Source: Brachybacterium fresconis
Lineage (GTDB): Bacteria > Actinomycetota > Actinomycetes > Actinomycetales > Dermabacteraceae
Assembly (NCBI RefSeq): GCF_017876515.1
Contig: NZ_JAGIOC010000001.1
Location: 1,240,001 to 1,304,000, forward strand
Length of the DNA stretch: 64,000 nt
Direction: 5' to 3'
Of the stretch, positions 47,161 through 55,064 are shown piece after piece (the stretch's first letter is position 1; each line of letters begins with the position of its first letter). The position numbers and the translations under genes are program-made. The notes beneath the pieces are model-generated. The model made no database searches. It had not been told where the DNA came from and saw nothing but the letters and a program-made list of their open reading frames with translations.

Positions 47161-47234
47161 TACCGAGGGCGGGGATCGAACCCGCGACCTCACGATTATG
47201 AGTCGTGCGCTCTAACCGTCTGAGCTACCCCGGC
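47161..47234 (-). tRNA. tRNA-Met (CAT)
   Basis: 74 nt, cloverleaf complete: acceptor GCCGGGG with CCTCGGT, anticodon stem CACGA/TCGTG around CTCATAA, T arm GCGGG-TTCGATC-CCCGC. CCA is encoded (47158-47160). The GC-paired first base pair and D arm suit an elongator tRNA-Met. A tRNA-Ile with a lysidine-modified CAT anticodon cannot be excluded by eye. Confidence 0.93.
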
Positions 47235-47289
47235 TTGACCGATGAGAACGGCCCGATCTCGAATGAGACCGGGCCGCCGCATCCATCAG

Positions 47290-47362
47290 AGCCCTGAAAG
47301 GGAATCGAACCCTTGACCTTCTCCTTACCATGGAGACGCTCTGCCGACTGAGCTATCAGGGC
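47290..47362 (-). tRNA. tRNA-Thr (GGT)
   Basis: 73 nt with acceptor GCCCTGA/TCAGGGC, anticodon stem TCTCC/GGAGA around ATGGTAA, and T arm AAGGG-TTCGATT-CCCTT. CCA is not encoded. Confidence 0.95.
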
Positions 47363-47447
47363 AACCTGATGAACCTTACCCGCCGGTCTGCCGCGAGGCA
47401 ATTCGGGGGCTGGTCCCGGTGCTTCGAGTCACAAGGACTCTCCGCGG

Positions 47448-47529
47448 TGGCAGGTGAGGGATTCGAACCCACGAAGGCGATGCCAGCTGATTTACAGTCA
47501 GCTCCCTTTGGCCACTCGGGTAACCTGCC
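47448..47529 (-). tRNA. tRNA-Tyr (GTA)
   Basis: 82 nt including a long variable arm. Acceptor GGCAGGT/ACCTGCC, anticodon loop CTGTAAA in stem GCTGA/TCAGC, T arm GTGGG-TTCGAAT-CCCTC. CCA is not encoded. Confidence 0.95.
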
Positions 47530-47727
47530 GTCGTCCGCATCCCTCGGCATCCGATCGAGATCGGGGTGCCGTCGGCAGCGGACTCGGAACAGCATACCGG
47601 CGCGCCGCCGACGGCGCTAACCCAGAGGCCCTCTGCGGCGCATGAAGAAGGTCACAGGGGTCGATGGGGCTCCCGACCAGGCCCGTTGGGCGCGCCCGCC
47701 GATGCACGAGGATGCAGGAGAAGGACA

Positions 47728-47804
47728 GGACCGGCCCCTCGGGCCGGTCCACGAGAACAGCTCCACCCGCGAGGGTGACCGCAGAGCGTCACCCCCGTGG
47801 GTGG
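47728..47804 (+). promoter_or_regulatory. Structured leader upstream of yajQ
   Basis: Three inverted repeats lie in the 297-nt gap before yajQ. The first is GGACCGGCCC-CTC-GGGCCGGTCC (47728-47750). The others are nested: CCACCC (47763-47768) with GGGTGG (47799-47804), enclosing GGGTGAC (47773-47779) with GTCACCC (47788-47794). The first could be a terminator; the nested pair could be an RNA leader. No known riboswitch class was recognised. Confidence 0.4.
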
Positions 47805-47826
47805 CGGCAGGAGGGAAGGACGCACC

Positions 47827-48315
47827 GTGGCAGATTCATCGTTCGACATCGTCAGCGAACTCGACCGCCAGGAGATCGACAACGCCGTCAACCAGGCCAT
47901 CAAGGAGGTGGGTCAGCGCTACGACTTCCGGAGCACCGGGGCATCGGTCGGGCTCCACGGCGACGAGATCGTGCTGACCGCCAATGCGGAGGAACGGGTG
48001 CTCGCGGTCCTCGACGTGCTGCAGTCCAAGCTGATCCGTCGCGGGATCTCCCTGAAGGCGCTGGACGTCGGGGAACCGAAGCAGTCCGGCAAGGAGGTGC
48101 GCCTGGTCGCCGCCCTCAAGGAGGGCATCTCGAGCGAGGACGCCAAGAAGATCTCGAAGATCATTCGCGACGAGGCCCCCAAGTCGGTCAAGGCGCGCAT
48201 CCAGGGCGAGGAGCTGCGGGTGTCCTCGAAGAACAGGGACGATCTGCAGTCCGTGATCGCGCTGCTGAAGGAGAAGGACCTCGACCTCGCGCTCCAGTTC
48301 ACGAACTACCGCTGA
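47827..48315 (+). CDS. yajQ: YajQ family nucleotide-binding protein
   Basis: 162 residues from a GTG, the usual length. [21 protein letters not shown] at the start and [20 protein letters not shown] near the end are family hallmarks. YajQ-like proteins bind cyclic di-GMP or nucleotides and RNA. The last 21 bases, including the stop codon, serve as the attachment site of the integrated element downstream and are repeated at 57514-57534, so the gene stays intact. Confidence 0.96.
   Translation: MADSSFDIVSELDRQEIDNAVNQAIKEVGQRYDFRSTGASVGLHGDEIVLTANAEERVLAVLDVLQSKLIRRGISLKALDVGEPKQSGKEVRLVAALKEGISSEDAKKISKIIRDEAPKSVKARIQGEELRVSSKNRDDLQSVIALLKEKDLDLALQFTNYR
48295..48315 (+). other. attL: left attachment repeat
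   Basis: 21 bp from CAGTTCACGAACTACC through the yajQ stop codon TGA, identical to 57514-57534. The integrase gene lies 18 nt inside it, as expected. Confidence 0.88.
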
Positions 48316-48332
48316 ACCCCCTGCTCAGCAGG

Positions 48333-49439
48333 TCAAACCTGGCCTATAGTCCGCAGAGAGTCCGCAGGAGCATCGAGAACGGACCGCATCAGGGTCGCCG
48401 CCGCGTCTCTGGTGCGGTCCTCTGCGTCCGGCCAGAGGTGGCTGTACGTGTTCAGCGTGATGGACGGCTGGGAGTGCCCCAGCGCCCTCTGCACCGTCAC
48501 CACGTCGCAGCCCGAGGAGATCAGCGCCGACGCATAGAAGTGCCGGAGCGTGTGCAAGGTGTAGGTCGCCGGGAGCTTCGCGGCCTTGCGGATCTCGCGC
48601 CAGATGTGGCCGGCAGAGTTGCGGTTCAGCAGGTCTCCCCCGCGGAAGAAGAAGTAGCTCTCGTCGCGGATCGTGCCGATCTCCGAGATGTGCCGCGCCA
48701 GAATGTCGGCCAGCTCCTTCGGGATCGCGATGGTCCGCTCCGAGCCGGCCTTCGGCGACTCCAGCCGCGTCGACTCCACGTTGTCGCCCTGCACCTGCCG
48801 ATCCACGCGCAGCGTCCGCCGCAGGAAGTCGACATCACCGATCTGCAGGCCCGCCGCCTCCCCCAGGCGCAGTCCTGCGAAGGCGCAGACCGCGACCAGC
48901 GCGCGGTACTCCTTCGGCGCGGCATCGAGGGCGGCACGGACCTGCTCGACGGTCGGGATCACCATGGTCTGCTCGGCCCGGCGCCTCCGAGGTAGCTTCA
49001 CACCCTCCGAGGGGTCGACGGGGATCTCCCTGTCGCGGACCGCGCCGCGCAGCACCATCGACACATAGTTGAACCGGGTGCGCACCGTCGACGGGGCGAG
49101 CCGCCCAGAGGACTCCTTCACCCATTCTTCGACGTGCGAGCGCCGGAGCTTCGCCAGCGGCACCGAGCCGAACGACACCGACTCGACGGCCTGGTCCGCT
49201 GACTCCCGGGTGCCGCGGGCCCACACCTGACGATCAGCCCACGACGGGTACCAGGCAGAGAAGGTCGCCTTGCCGGCGCTGGGGTCGACGTACTGACCCG
49301 TCTTCTTCGACGCCGTAACGTCGTCCAGCCAATCCTGCCCGTCGACCTTCCGCCTGAAGTGCCGCGCGCGCTCCTTCCCCGCGTCATCGCGGTACCGGGC
49401 GCGCCAGCGGCCGTCAGGACGTTTCCGGATCGACGCCAC
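48333..49439 (-). CDS. int: Site-specific tyrosine recombinase (integrase)
   Basis: 368 residues from a GTG with GGGAGGG upstream; an ATG at 49481 would lengthen it further into the repressor gene. N-terminal arm-binding-like region SIRKRPDGRWRARYRDDAG, SAM-like core-binding domain about 60-170, catalytic domain with Arg in FAGLRLGEAAGL, HxxR in LHTLRHFYASAL, and LGHSQPSITLNTYSHL carrying the second His and the nucleophile Tyr. It overlaps the repressor gene's 3' end, so the two are co-transcribed. It reads towards attL. Confidence 0.95.
   Translation of the reverse strand: MASIRKRPDGRWRARYRDDAGKERARHFRRKVDGQDWLDDVTASKKTGQYVDPSAGKATFSAWYPSWADRQVWARGTRESADQAVESVSFGSVPLAKLRRSHVEEWVKESSGRLAPSTVRTRFNYVSMVLRGAVRDREIPVDPSEGVKLPRRRRAEQTMVIPTVEQVRAALDAAPKEYRALVAVCAFAGLRLGEAAGLQIGDVDFLRRTLRVDRQVQGDNVESTRLESPKAGSERTIAIPKELADILARHISEIGTIRDESYFFFRGGDLLNRNSAGHIWREIRKAAKLPATYTLHTLRHFYASALISSGCDVVTVQRALGHSQPSITLNTYSHLWPDAEDRTRDAAATLMRSVLDAPADSLRTIGQV
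48348..48370 (+). repeat. Left arm-type repeat for the integrase
   Basis: Two direct copies of AGTCCGCAG separated by AG, followed by GAG. Present again near the right end at 57392-57414 with one difference. Both are just inside the att sites, where tyrosine integrases bind arm sites. Confidence 0.65.
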
Positions 49440-50028
49440 GGCCGTCCCTCCCGATGCCGAACTTCTCCCGCAGATCGGCACTGTCCGTCACCAGCTCCGG
49501 CTCCTCGCCGTCGGCCTTCTGGCGCTCCTCCCGCTCTCGCTTCATCTGCCTCATCGCTCCTCGCTGAAGATCCTGGACACTCTCTCCTAAGAGACGTTGC
49601 GTCTCTTTCACGAGGAACGTCCACGCGTTCACGTCATCCTCAGCAATGTCGAGGTCTTCCGCGCCTAAAAGCGACGTGATGTTTTTGAGCTCAGCGATAC
49701 CGTCCAACCAGTCCAGAATGCCGTTATGACCGGACTCGCGTCCATGGAGCGCCATGCGGTATGCGCGCTCTAGTTCCACTACCGGAGAATCTACCGGGCG
49801 CAGCAAGTCGCTCATAGCTAGGCCTAGAGCTTTAGCGATGGCCATTCCTTCATCGAGACGGATCGTGCGCGTGCCGTTCTCGATCTTCTGCACGGTCTGC
49901 GGGAAGAACTTGAACCCCTCCAAGGTCACCAGCTCAGCGAGCTCGGCCTGACTCAGCTCGCGTTCTTTCCGGTAGCGCGTCACGTTCTTTCGGACATCCG
50001 CAAGGTGGTCCCTGGTGTTGTCTTCCAT
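49414..50028 (-). CDS. XRE-family repressor of the element
   Basis: 204 residues from the ATG giving MEDNTRDHLADVRKN. The helix-turn-helix lies in the N-terminal 75 residues: KERELSQAELAELVTLEG, then FFPQTVQKIENGTRTIRLDEGMAIAKAL. The C-terminal half is acidic and helical, with no peptidase motif (no LexA-type Ser/Lys), so induction would not be by self-cleavage. TACAGT at 50034-50039 ends just before the ATG, so the mRNA has a very short leader. It is divergent from the excisionase and probably represses it. Confidence 0.88.
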   Translation of the reverse strand: MEDNTRDHLADVRKNVTRYRKERELSQAELAELVTLEGFKFFPQTVQKIENGTRTIRLDEGMAIAKALGLAMSDLLRPVDSPVVELERAYRMALHGRESGHNGILDWLDGIAELKNITSLLGAEDLDIAEDDVNAWTFLVKETQRLLGESVQDLQRGAMRQMKREREERQKADGEEPELVTDSADLREKFGIGRDGRGVDPETS

Positions 50029-50140
50029 GCCCAGACTGTACACCGCGGGAGTGTCCTGTTGACACCCCAGCCGTGCCCGTGCTTCACTAACACTCACAGG
50101 GTGTCGAAGAGGCACCACAGGAGTGAGAGAGGAGGACACC
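50029..50140. promoter_or_regulatory. Divergent repressor/excisionase switch with two operator-like sites
   Basis: GTGTC-CTGTT-GACAC at 50051-50065 is a perfect palindrome with a 5-nt spacer. GTGTC-GAAGA-GGCAC at 50101-50115 has the same geometry with one mismatch. The first overlaps a plus-strand TTGACA (50059-50064) and lies just upstream of the minus-strand -10 TACAGT. This matches a lysogeny-type switch where the XRE protein represses the early plus-strand genes. Confidence 0.65.
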
Positions 50141-50326
50141 GTGAACATCAAGCTGCTGACCATCCCCCAGGCAGGGGAGCTGCTCGGCAAGACCGCTCGG
50201 CAGATGGAGTGGCTGATCTACACCGGCCAGGCACCGCGCTCGGCCAAGATCGGCGGCCGTCGCATGTTCCGCGAGTCGGACATCGAGAACTGGGTCAACG
50301 AGCAGTTCGAGAAGGAGTCCGCATGA
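50141..50326 (+). CDS. xis: Excisionase-like helix-turn-helix protein
   Basis: 61 residues from a GTG with GAGAGGAGG upstream. LLTIPQAGELLGKTARQMEWLIYTG and ARSAKIGGRRMFRESDIENWV-like sequence is the winged helix of AlpA/Xis-type DNA-binding proteins. First gene of the plus-strand early operon. It may direct excision and activate early transcription. Confidence 0.87.
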   Translation: MNIKLLTIPQAGELLGKTARQMEWLIYTGQAPRSAKIGGRRMFRESDIENWVNEQFEKESA

Positions 50327-50871
50327 CCACCACGACCAACGAAAAGACCCCCAGCGCCGATCTTGCCGGATGCCGCGCTGAGGGCCTGGAATCCACCCCG
50401 ATCAAGGAGATCAAGATGAACAGCACCATCGTATCCGCGGCCGTCCCGACCCGCATCCAGCTTGACGAGTTCGCGGTGATCGACGTCGACCCCCGCGACG
50501 AGAACGCGGAGATCACCTTCTCCTCGCGCAACGAGTTCGGCGAGACCCGCACCACGTTCGGGATCGCCCTCGCGCCAGAGGAGGCCCGCAAGCTTGCCTC
50601 CGCCCTGTTGGACGCGTCCGCGCCCGACCTCGGATCGGCCGATGCCGAGGAGATCGAGGAGCACGTCGCGGTGGCACGCAAGATGCCCGTCAACGTCCCA
50701 GTCTCCGAGCTCGCCGCCGGCACCGTGACCGACATCTTCCGCTGGGCGCAGGACCACGACATGGGTTCGGGCGACGTGATGGCCATCGTCGAGGATTACA
50801 TCGACGGCGTGGCCGAGGCCGAGTGCATGTCGCCCGCGAAGGTCGCCGCGAAGATGCGCGAGGCCCGCTGA
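50323..50871 (+). CDS. Hypothetical element protein
   Basis: 182 residues, starting with ATGA overlap on the excisionase stop and AAGGAG upstream. An ATG at 50416 with AAGGAG is an internal alternative. Mixed alpha/beta composition, with FGIALAPEEARKLASALLDA and an acidic C-terminal half rich in Glu/Asp. No recognised domain. It is positioned in the early operon, so a regulatory or replication-accessory role is possible. Confidence 0.75.
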   Translation: MTTTTNEKTPSADLAGCRAEGLESTPIKEIKMNSTIVSAAVPTRIQLDEFAVIDVDPRDENAEITFSSRNEFGETRTTFGIALAPEEARKLASALLDASAPDLGSADAEEIEEHVAVARKMPVNVPVSELAAGTVTDIFRWAQDHDMGSGDVMAIVEDYIDGVAEAECMSPAKVAAKMREAR

Positions 50872-51104
50872 TGCGCACGATCAACTGGCGCGCCCATATG
50901 CAAGCGATCTTCTCCAGCAGGGCCGGTCTGCGAGTCGGCCCCTCCGATCAGCCGGGGAGCTTCGGGATCCTCGGCCCAGACATCTCGGTCACCCGTCCCC
51001 GAGCCGGTGATTACACGGGAGTCCTCAGCTATCCCCGCACCGCGGACGACCATCGGCGACTCGGAGATCTGCTCCATCGCATCGCCGACGACATCGACAA
51101 CTGA
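50871..51104 (+). CDS. Small hypothetical element protein
   Basis: 77 residues; the ATG shares one base with the stop of the preceding gene. Sequence MRTINWRAHMQAIFSSRAG leads into a Gly/Pro-rich middle and a helical end (HRRLGDLLHRIADDIDN). No similarity recognised. Confidence 0.65.
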   Translation: MRTINWRAHMQAIFSSRAGLRVGPSDQPGSFGILGPDISVTRPRAGDYTGVLSYPRTADDHRRLGDLLHRIADDIDN

Positions 51105-51164
51105 CCCCGAGGGGGCGGCACCCAGTAGAGGTTCCGCCCCCTCTCCATCCCGAAGGGAGGACCG

Positions 51165-51806
51165 ATGACCCCCATCCCCAGCTTCAACCTTCCCGCCCGC
51201 CTCGACCCCGAAGGACTCGACTACACCGAGCGCGTCGTCGCCGCGGGTGTTCTGGGCGCTGCGCCCGATCTCACCACTGAGACGATCGCGGCGCTGCGCG
51301 GCAGCGACTTCGAGTCTGTGGCCCTCGAAACTGTCGTGCGGGCCGTCGACCGGACGATCCGCGCGGGACGGCGGAAGACCCCGGCGAGTATTACCTCGGT
51401 TGCCGTCGAGCACGGCGTTATCCGTCAGCGGCACGAGGTCGAGTTCGAGCGGCTCTTGCACGACCTGATCGACGGCGGCATGGGCGACCTCGGCACCTGG
51501 CAGGCACCGACGCTGATCTTTCGCAGCGGACTGCGGTCGCTCCTTGAGATCACCGACCGCGCCGAGCAGGTGCGCGAGATCTACCAGCCCGACGGGCCAT
51601 GGTTCGGACACTCCGGTCTCGACCCTGCAGGAGCGTCGATCGCGGCAGCGCCCGACCTTGCTGATGCTCTCGATGGTCTCGCCCAGCAGCTACAGGCCGC
51701 GGCTCTCAGGCTGCGTACCGAGGTCGCCCCGCGTGACGAGTTCACGGCACGGCGCCTCGCCACGAGACCCGGTGTCCGGCTCGTCCGTCAGGCGGTGAGC
51801 GCATGA
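51165..51806 (+). CDS. Hypothetical protein, DnaB-N-like helical protein
   Basis: 213 residues, with GAAGGGAGG before the ATG. An N-terminal helical region (GLDYTERVVAAGVLGAAPDLTTETI, then ALRGSDFESVALETVVRAVDRTI) looks like the N-terminal domain of DnaB-type helicases or helicase loaders. The rest is helical without an ATP-binding motif. It overlaps the DUF3631 gene by 4 nt, which supports a role as a helicase partner in element replication. This is inference. Confidence 0.72.
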   Translation: MTPIPSFNLPARLDPEGLDYTERVVAAGVLGAAPDLTTETIAALRGSDFESVALETVVRAVDRTIRAGRRKTPASITSVAVEHGVIRQRHEVEFERLLHDLIDGGMGDLGTWQAPTLIFRSGLRSLLEITDRAEQVREIYQPDGPWFGHSGLDPAGASIAAAPDLADALDGLAQQLQAAALRLRTEVAPRDEFTARRLATRPGVRLVRQAVSA

Positions 51807-53143
51807 GCCGCCCCGGCCACGAGATCCTCGACGAGCTCGAGCAGACCTTCCGTCGCTTCACCATCCAGCAGGCACCCCAGGACTACGAGGCCCTCGCCCT
51901 CTGGAGCTTGTACACCCACGCGGCCGCGTCCTTCGATTACGCCCCTCGCTTGGTGCTGACGAGCGCTGAGAAGCGCTCCGGGAAGTCCCGCACCATGGAG
52001 ATCGCCGCGGCGCTGACGCACAACCCGATGATGACGGCCTCGGTCACCCCAGCGGCGCTGTACCGATCGATCCCCAACGACGGCGGGACCCTCACGGTCT
52101 TCGCCGACGAGGCCGACACGATCTACGGCAAGAATGCCTCCAGCGAAACCGCAGAAGCGCTTCGCGGATTCATCAATGCCGGATTCAGGCGTGGATTTCC
52201 CACGATGCGATGCGAAGGACCGTCCAACATCGTGACGGCCTACTACACCTTCTCTCCGGTCTGTATCGCGGCGATCGGCCACCTTCCCGACACAGTGGTC
52301 GACAGAGCGGTGAACATCCGGCTCCGGCGCCGTAAGGCCTCCGAGACCGTCGACTCCTACCGGCTTCGCACCGACGAGCCAGGACTGCTCGATCTCGCTG
52401 CTGCGGCCACCGAGTGGGCCATCGAGCACGCTGACGAGATCACTGCCCACACTCCTATCGACGTACCGGTCGACGACCGGGCTGCGGATCTCTGGGAGCC
52501 GCTCATCACGGTGGCGGACATCGCCGGCGGCTCTTGGCCAGATCGGGCGCGTGACGCTGCTCGGCACCACACCGGGGCCGAGGCCGACGACGAGGACGAG
52601 TCCACCGGCATCGAGCTGCTGAGGGACACCAAGGAGGTGCTCGAGCTCCATCACGGGGACCGCATTGGCTCCAGCAGTCTGGTCGAGCTCCTCAGGGGGA
52701 AGGACGAGTCGCGATGGGCGGACGAGGATCTCAAGCCGCGGCGCCTCGCGATGACGCTCAAGGAGTTCGGGATCAGACCGACGAGGATGCCCAGCGGCAG
52801 TGGGCGCGGGTACTGGATCAGCAACTTCGAGGACGCCTTCGATCGCTACTTGACCCCCTCCATTGCCCCTATCCCCCCTACCCCCTCGCCTCAAGCGACA
52901 GAAGCGACAGATTTGCAAGATGACCAGGGAGAACAGTCCAGTCACATCTCTGTCACTTCTCCCCCGTCTGTCACTTCAAGTGACAGACCGACAGAGAACC
53001 GACAGAGCCATCCTCGCAGGTCACGCCCTGAATCTGTCGCTTCTGTCACTTCTAGCAGGGGGGTCGACGGGGAAGAGGGAGAACAGCACCTCGGACCCCA
53101 ATTATTCGACGCAGGTTTCGGCCATGGAGGCGATGCCGCATGA
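51803..53143 (+). CDS. DUF3631 domain protein, putative replicative helicase/ATPase
   Basis: 446 residues. LVLTSAEKRSGKSRTMEIAA is a P-loop variant (SGKS), TLTVFADEADTIYG a Walker B-like stretch, and IGHLPDTVVDRAVNIRLRRRK a family block; together they match DUF3631 proteins of phages and islands. A winged-helix-like region (KPRRLAMTLKEFGIRPTRM) follows. After about residue 355 the sequence is low complexity, because the DNA there carries the iteron repeats. Likely the element's replication ATPase. Confidence 0.87.
   Translation: MSRPGHEILDELEQTFRRFTIQQAPQDYEALALWSLYTHAAASFDYAPRLVLTSAEKRSGKSRTMEIAAALTHNPMMTASVTPAALYRSIPNDGGTLTVFADEADTIYGKNASSETAEALRGFINAGFRRGFPTMRCEGPSNIVTAYYTFSPVCIAAIGHLPDTVVDRAVNIRLRRRKASETVDSYRLRTDEPGLLDLAAAATEWAIEHADEITAHTPIDVPVDDRAADLWEPLITVADIAGGSWPDRARDAARHHTGAEADDEDESTGIELLRDTKEVLELHHGDRIGSSSLVELLRGKDESRWADEDLKPRRLAMTLKEFGIRPTRMPSGSGRGYWISNFEDAFDRYLTPSIAPIPPTPSPQATEATDLQDDQGEQSSHISVTSPPSVTSSDRPTENRQSHPRRSRPESVASVTSSRGVDGEEGEQHLGPQLFDAGFGHGGDAA
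52893..53051. repeat. Iteron cluster, candidate replication origin
   Basis: The 10-mer AAGYGACAGA occurs at 52893, 52902 and 52978 forward, and as its complement at 52949, 52967, 53033 and 53042. The pair 52967-52987 is a perfect palindrome around one C. Shorter GACAGA cores lie at 52990 and 53001. All are inside the 3' end of the DUF3631 gene, in codons for a non-conserved Ser/Thr/Pro tail. Placement at the end of a rep gene is typical of satellite origins. Confidence 0.7.
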
Positions 53144-53325
53144 CCCCCGGCCCCCGCACAGTCGCCGTCCGTCCGTGGCGCTGGCACTACGACGAGACCG
53201 GGACCGTCGAGCTCTGCATGACGCTCTCGGACAGGCGATCCCAGATCATCATCCCGGCCTGGCAGCTCCGCGACATCGCCGACGCCCTCCACGACCGAGC
53301 CGACGAGCAGGAGCAGACATCGTGA
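53140..53325 (+). CDS. Small hypothetical element protein
   Basis: 61 residues; ATG overlaps the DUF3631 stop by 4 nt. RPWRWHYDETGTVELCMTL and a C-terminal helix rich in Asp/Glu. Reminiscent of small actinophage proteins but not assigned. Confidence 0.7.
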   Translation: MTPGPRTVAVRPWRWHYDETGTVELCMTLSDRRSQIIIPAWQLRDIADALHDRADEQEQTS

Positions 53326-53353
53326 CGATCCACCCCACCTCCGAGGAGCCCCG

Positions 53354-54457
53354 ATGACCGTGATGCGCAGAGAGATTGACGTGCCCGTTGCCGAGCTCTT
53401 CGACAGCCTCGAATATGGCGACTTCGCCGCCCCTGCGACTCCTGTCCCCGGTTGGCGGTATCAGCCGATCACCGCGGACGGGATGATCAGGAACGCCGAC
53501 CCCGACACGCTTGAAGCACCCCTTGCTCTCTGCGGGGGATGGGAGCTCGAACGTTCGCAGCTGTCCATGTGGAACAGGCCCCGGACCCCGAAGCAGCTTG
53601 TCGCGATCCACCACGACCCGGCCTGCGTCTGCGGCTACCGCATCTGTAACACGCTGGGCACTCTGCGTGATTACATGCGCCAAGAGTCCGAGATGTGGAA
53701 CCTCGACGACCCGATCGCCTACGGCAAGGACGGCTTTGCGGCGATCGCTCTCGTCTCGGTTGAAGGCCACGGAATCGCCGCCGCCCGCTCCACCGTCGAA
53801 GCTGAACATCCCGGCACGATCCGGATTACCAACTACCGCCTCACCGGGACGGTCTACATTCCGCGGACGTGGAGTCACGTCGAGATCCCAGACTCCGTGG
53901 CCGATGCGGTTGCGGCCCGCTACCCGGCCCTCACCGTCGAGCGGATCCCCACCCTGTACGAACCGCCCGGCGTGACCGCCAGGCCGGCACCAACCCCCAG
54001 TGTCGACGCGTACCACCCGGAGACGGAGCGGTGGGGACGCGAGGGGGCCGCGTCGGCGCTCATCCGCAACGACGGGAAGTTCCTGATCGTCCGGAGCCTC
54101 AGTATGCCCCGCTGGGAAGCACCCGGCGGCGCCCGTGGCCGACACGAGACGTACCAGGACGCTGCGCTGCGGGAGGCCGGAGAGGAGGCCGGATATCGAC
54201 CAGTCAGATTCGAAACGCTCGCCGACGTTCATTTCGAGGACCGCGGCTGGAATCACCATTCGTTCGCGATCGATGCGCGTTCCGGATTCAACACCAAACT
54301 GCAGAAGCTTGTCCGCGCCATGCATGCACCGAGGTGGGCCGACCGTCAAGCACTCAAAGGATTGGCGATGTTCGGTGCCCTGACACCCGACTTCAAGCGC
54401 GATTTGCCCGAGCTGCTCGCAGCGTTCGATCGCCACGACAAGGAGAACAACCAATGA
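53354..54457 (+). CDS. NUDIX hydrolase fused to a phage-type N-terminal domain
   Basis: 367 residues. N-terminal part (about 1-215) with Cys-rich HHDPACVCGYRICNTLG and VSVEGHGIAA, recalling actinophage proteins of unknown function. C-terminal part (about 225-367) is a NUDIX domain whose box reads GGARGRHETYQDAALREAGEE followed by AGY, with all catalytic Glu residues. AGGAG precedes the ATG. A nucleotide-cleaving enzyme on a satellite could handle modified nucleotides or host defence signals; this is inference. Confidence 0.85.
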   Translation: MTVMRREIDVPVAELFDSLEYGDFAAPATPVPGWRYQPITADGMIRNADPDTLEAPLALCGGWELERSQLSMWNRPRTPKQLVAIHHDPACVCGYRICNTLGTLRDYMRQESEMWNLDDPIAYGKDGFAAIALVSVEGHGIAAARSTVEAEHPGTIRITNYRLTGTVYIPRTWSHVEIPDSVADAVAARYPALTVERIPTLYEPPGVTARPAPTPSVDAYHPETERWGREGAASALIRNDGKFLIVRSLSMPRWEAPGGARGRHETYQDAALREAGEEAGYRPVRFETLADVHFEDRGWNHHSFAIDARSGFNTKLQKLVRAMHAPRWADRQALKGLAMFGALTPDFKRDLPELLAAFDRHDKENNQ

Positions 54458-54837
54458 CCGACGACCAGTCCTGGACCTACCCCCACGACCGCGCTAATCC
54501 GCAATGGGTCACGAACGCGGACGGGGAGACCACGAAACTCGTGTTCACCGACGAGGATGGCAATCCGATTCCCGCCTGCCCCGAATGCGCCGGCATCCAT
54601 TTGTACGGCCTGACATTCGAGCACGCGCCGCGCTGCGCACTCTACGAGGCCGACGCGTCCCGAGCTGCCGCCGACCACGAACTAGGGAGAGGAGTACGCC
54701 CCGCGACAGTCACCGAGGAGGCCTTCGCCGCTGCGCTCGGCACCGTCGCCACCGACGGGCAGCAGCTGATGGTCACCTTCGCGCACGGCGGTATCCACCA
54801 CCGTGCTGCACACATCGAAGAGGAGGAGACGAAATGA
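54454..54837 (+). CDS. Hypothetical protein with CxxC motif
   Basis: 127 residues; ATGA overlap with the NUDIX gene. PACPECAGIHLYGLTFEHAPRCALYEADA may bind zinc through its Cys/His residues. The second half is helical and ends Glu-rich. Unknown function. Confidence 0.7.
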   Translation: MTDDQSWTYPHDRANPQWVTNADGETTKLVFTDEDGNPIPACPECAGIHLYGLTFEHAPRCALYEADASRAAADHELGRGVRPATVTEEAFAAALGTVATDGQQLMVTFAHGGIHHRAAHIEEEETK

Positions 54838-55061
54838 TCGACGGACCGGAATACCACGACGAGGACGGCAACCGCCTGTTCAACCAGGAGCAGGTGAACG
54901 TTCTGCTCGCGAGAGGGAAGCGCTCCACCCGCGCCGTCAAGGCCGACGAGTACGACAAGGCCTGCCGCGAGCGCGACATGTGGAAGCGCCACGCCCAGAC
55001 GAACCTCGGCAAGATCGAGGCCCTCGAAAAGATCATTGACCGATACATCATGGAGGACTGA
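54834..55061 (+). CDS. Small hypothetical element protein
   Basis: 75 residues; GAGGAGGAG before the ATG and 4-nt overlap with the preceding gene. Charged, with a predicted C-terminal helix (HAQTNLGKIEALEKIIDRYI). It lies immediately before the scaffold-like gene. Function unknown. Confidence 0.7.
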   Translation: MIDGPEYHDEDGNRLFNQEQVNVLLARGKRSTRAVKADEYDKACRERDMWKRHAQTNLGKIEALEKIIDRYIMED

Positions 55062-55064
55062 CCA

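Noticed and set aside
47161-47529. tRNA genes as the attachment site of the element
   Set aside because: No tRNA 3'-end sequence is repeated at the right end; the exact 21-bp repeat is the yajQ 3' end.
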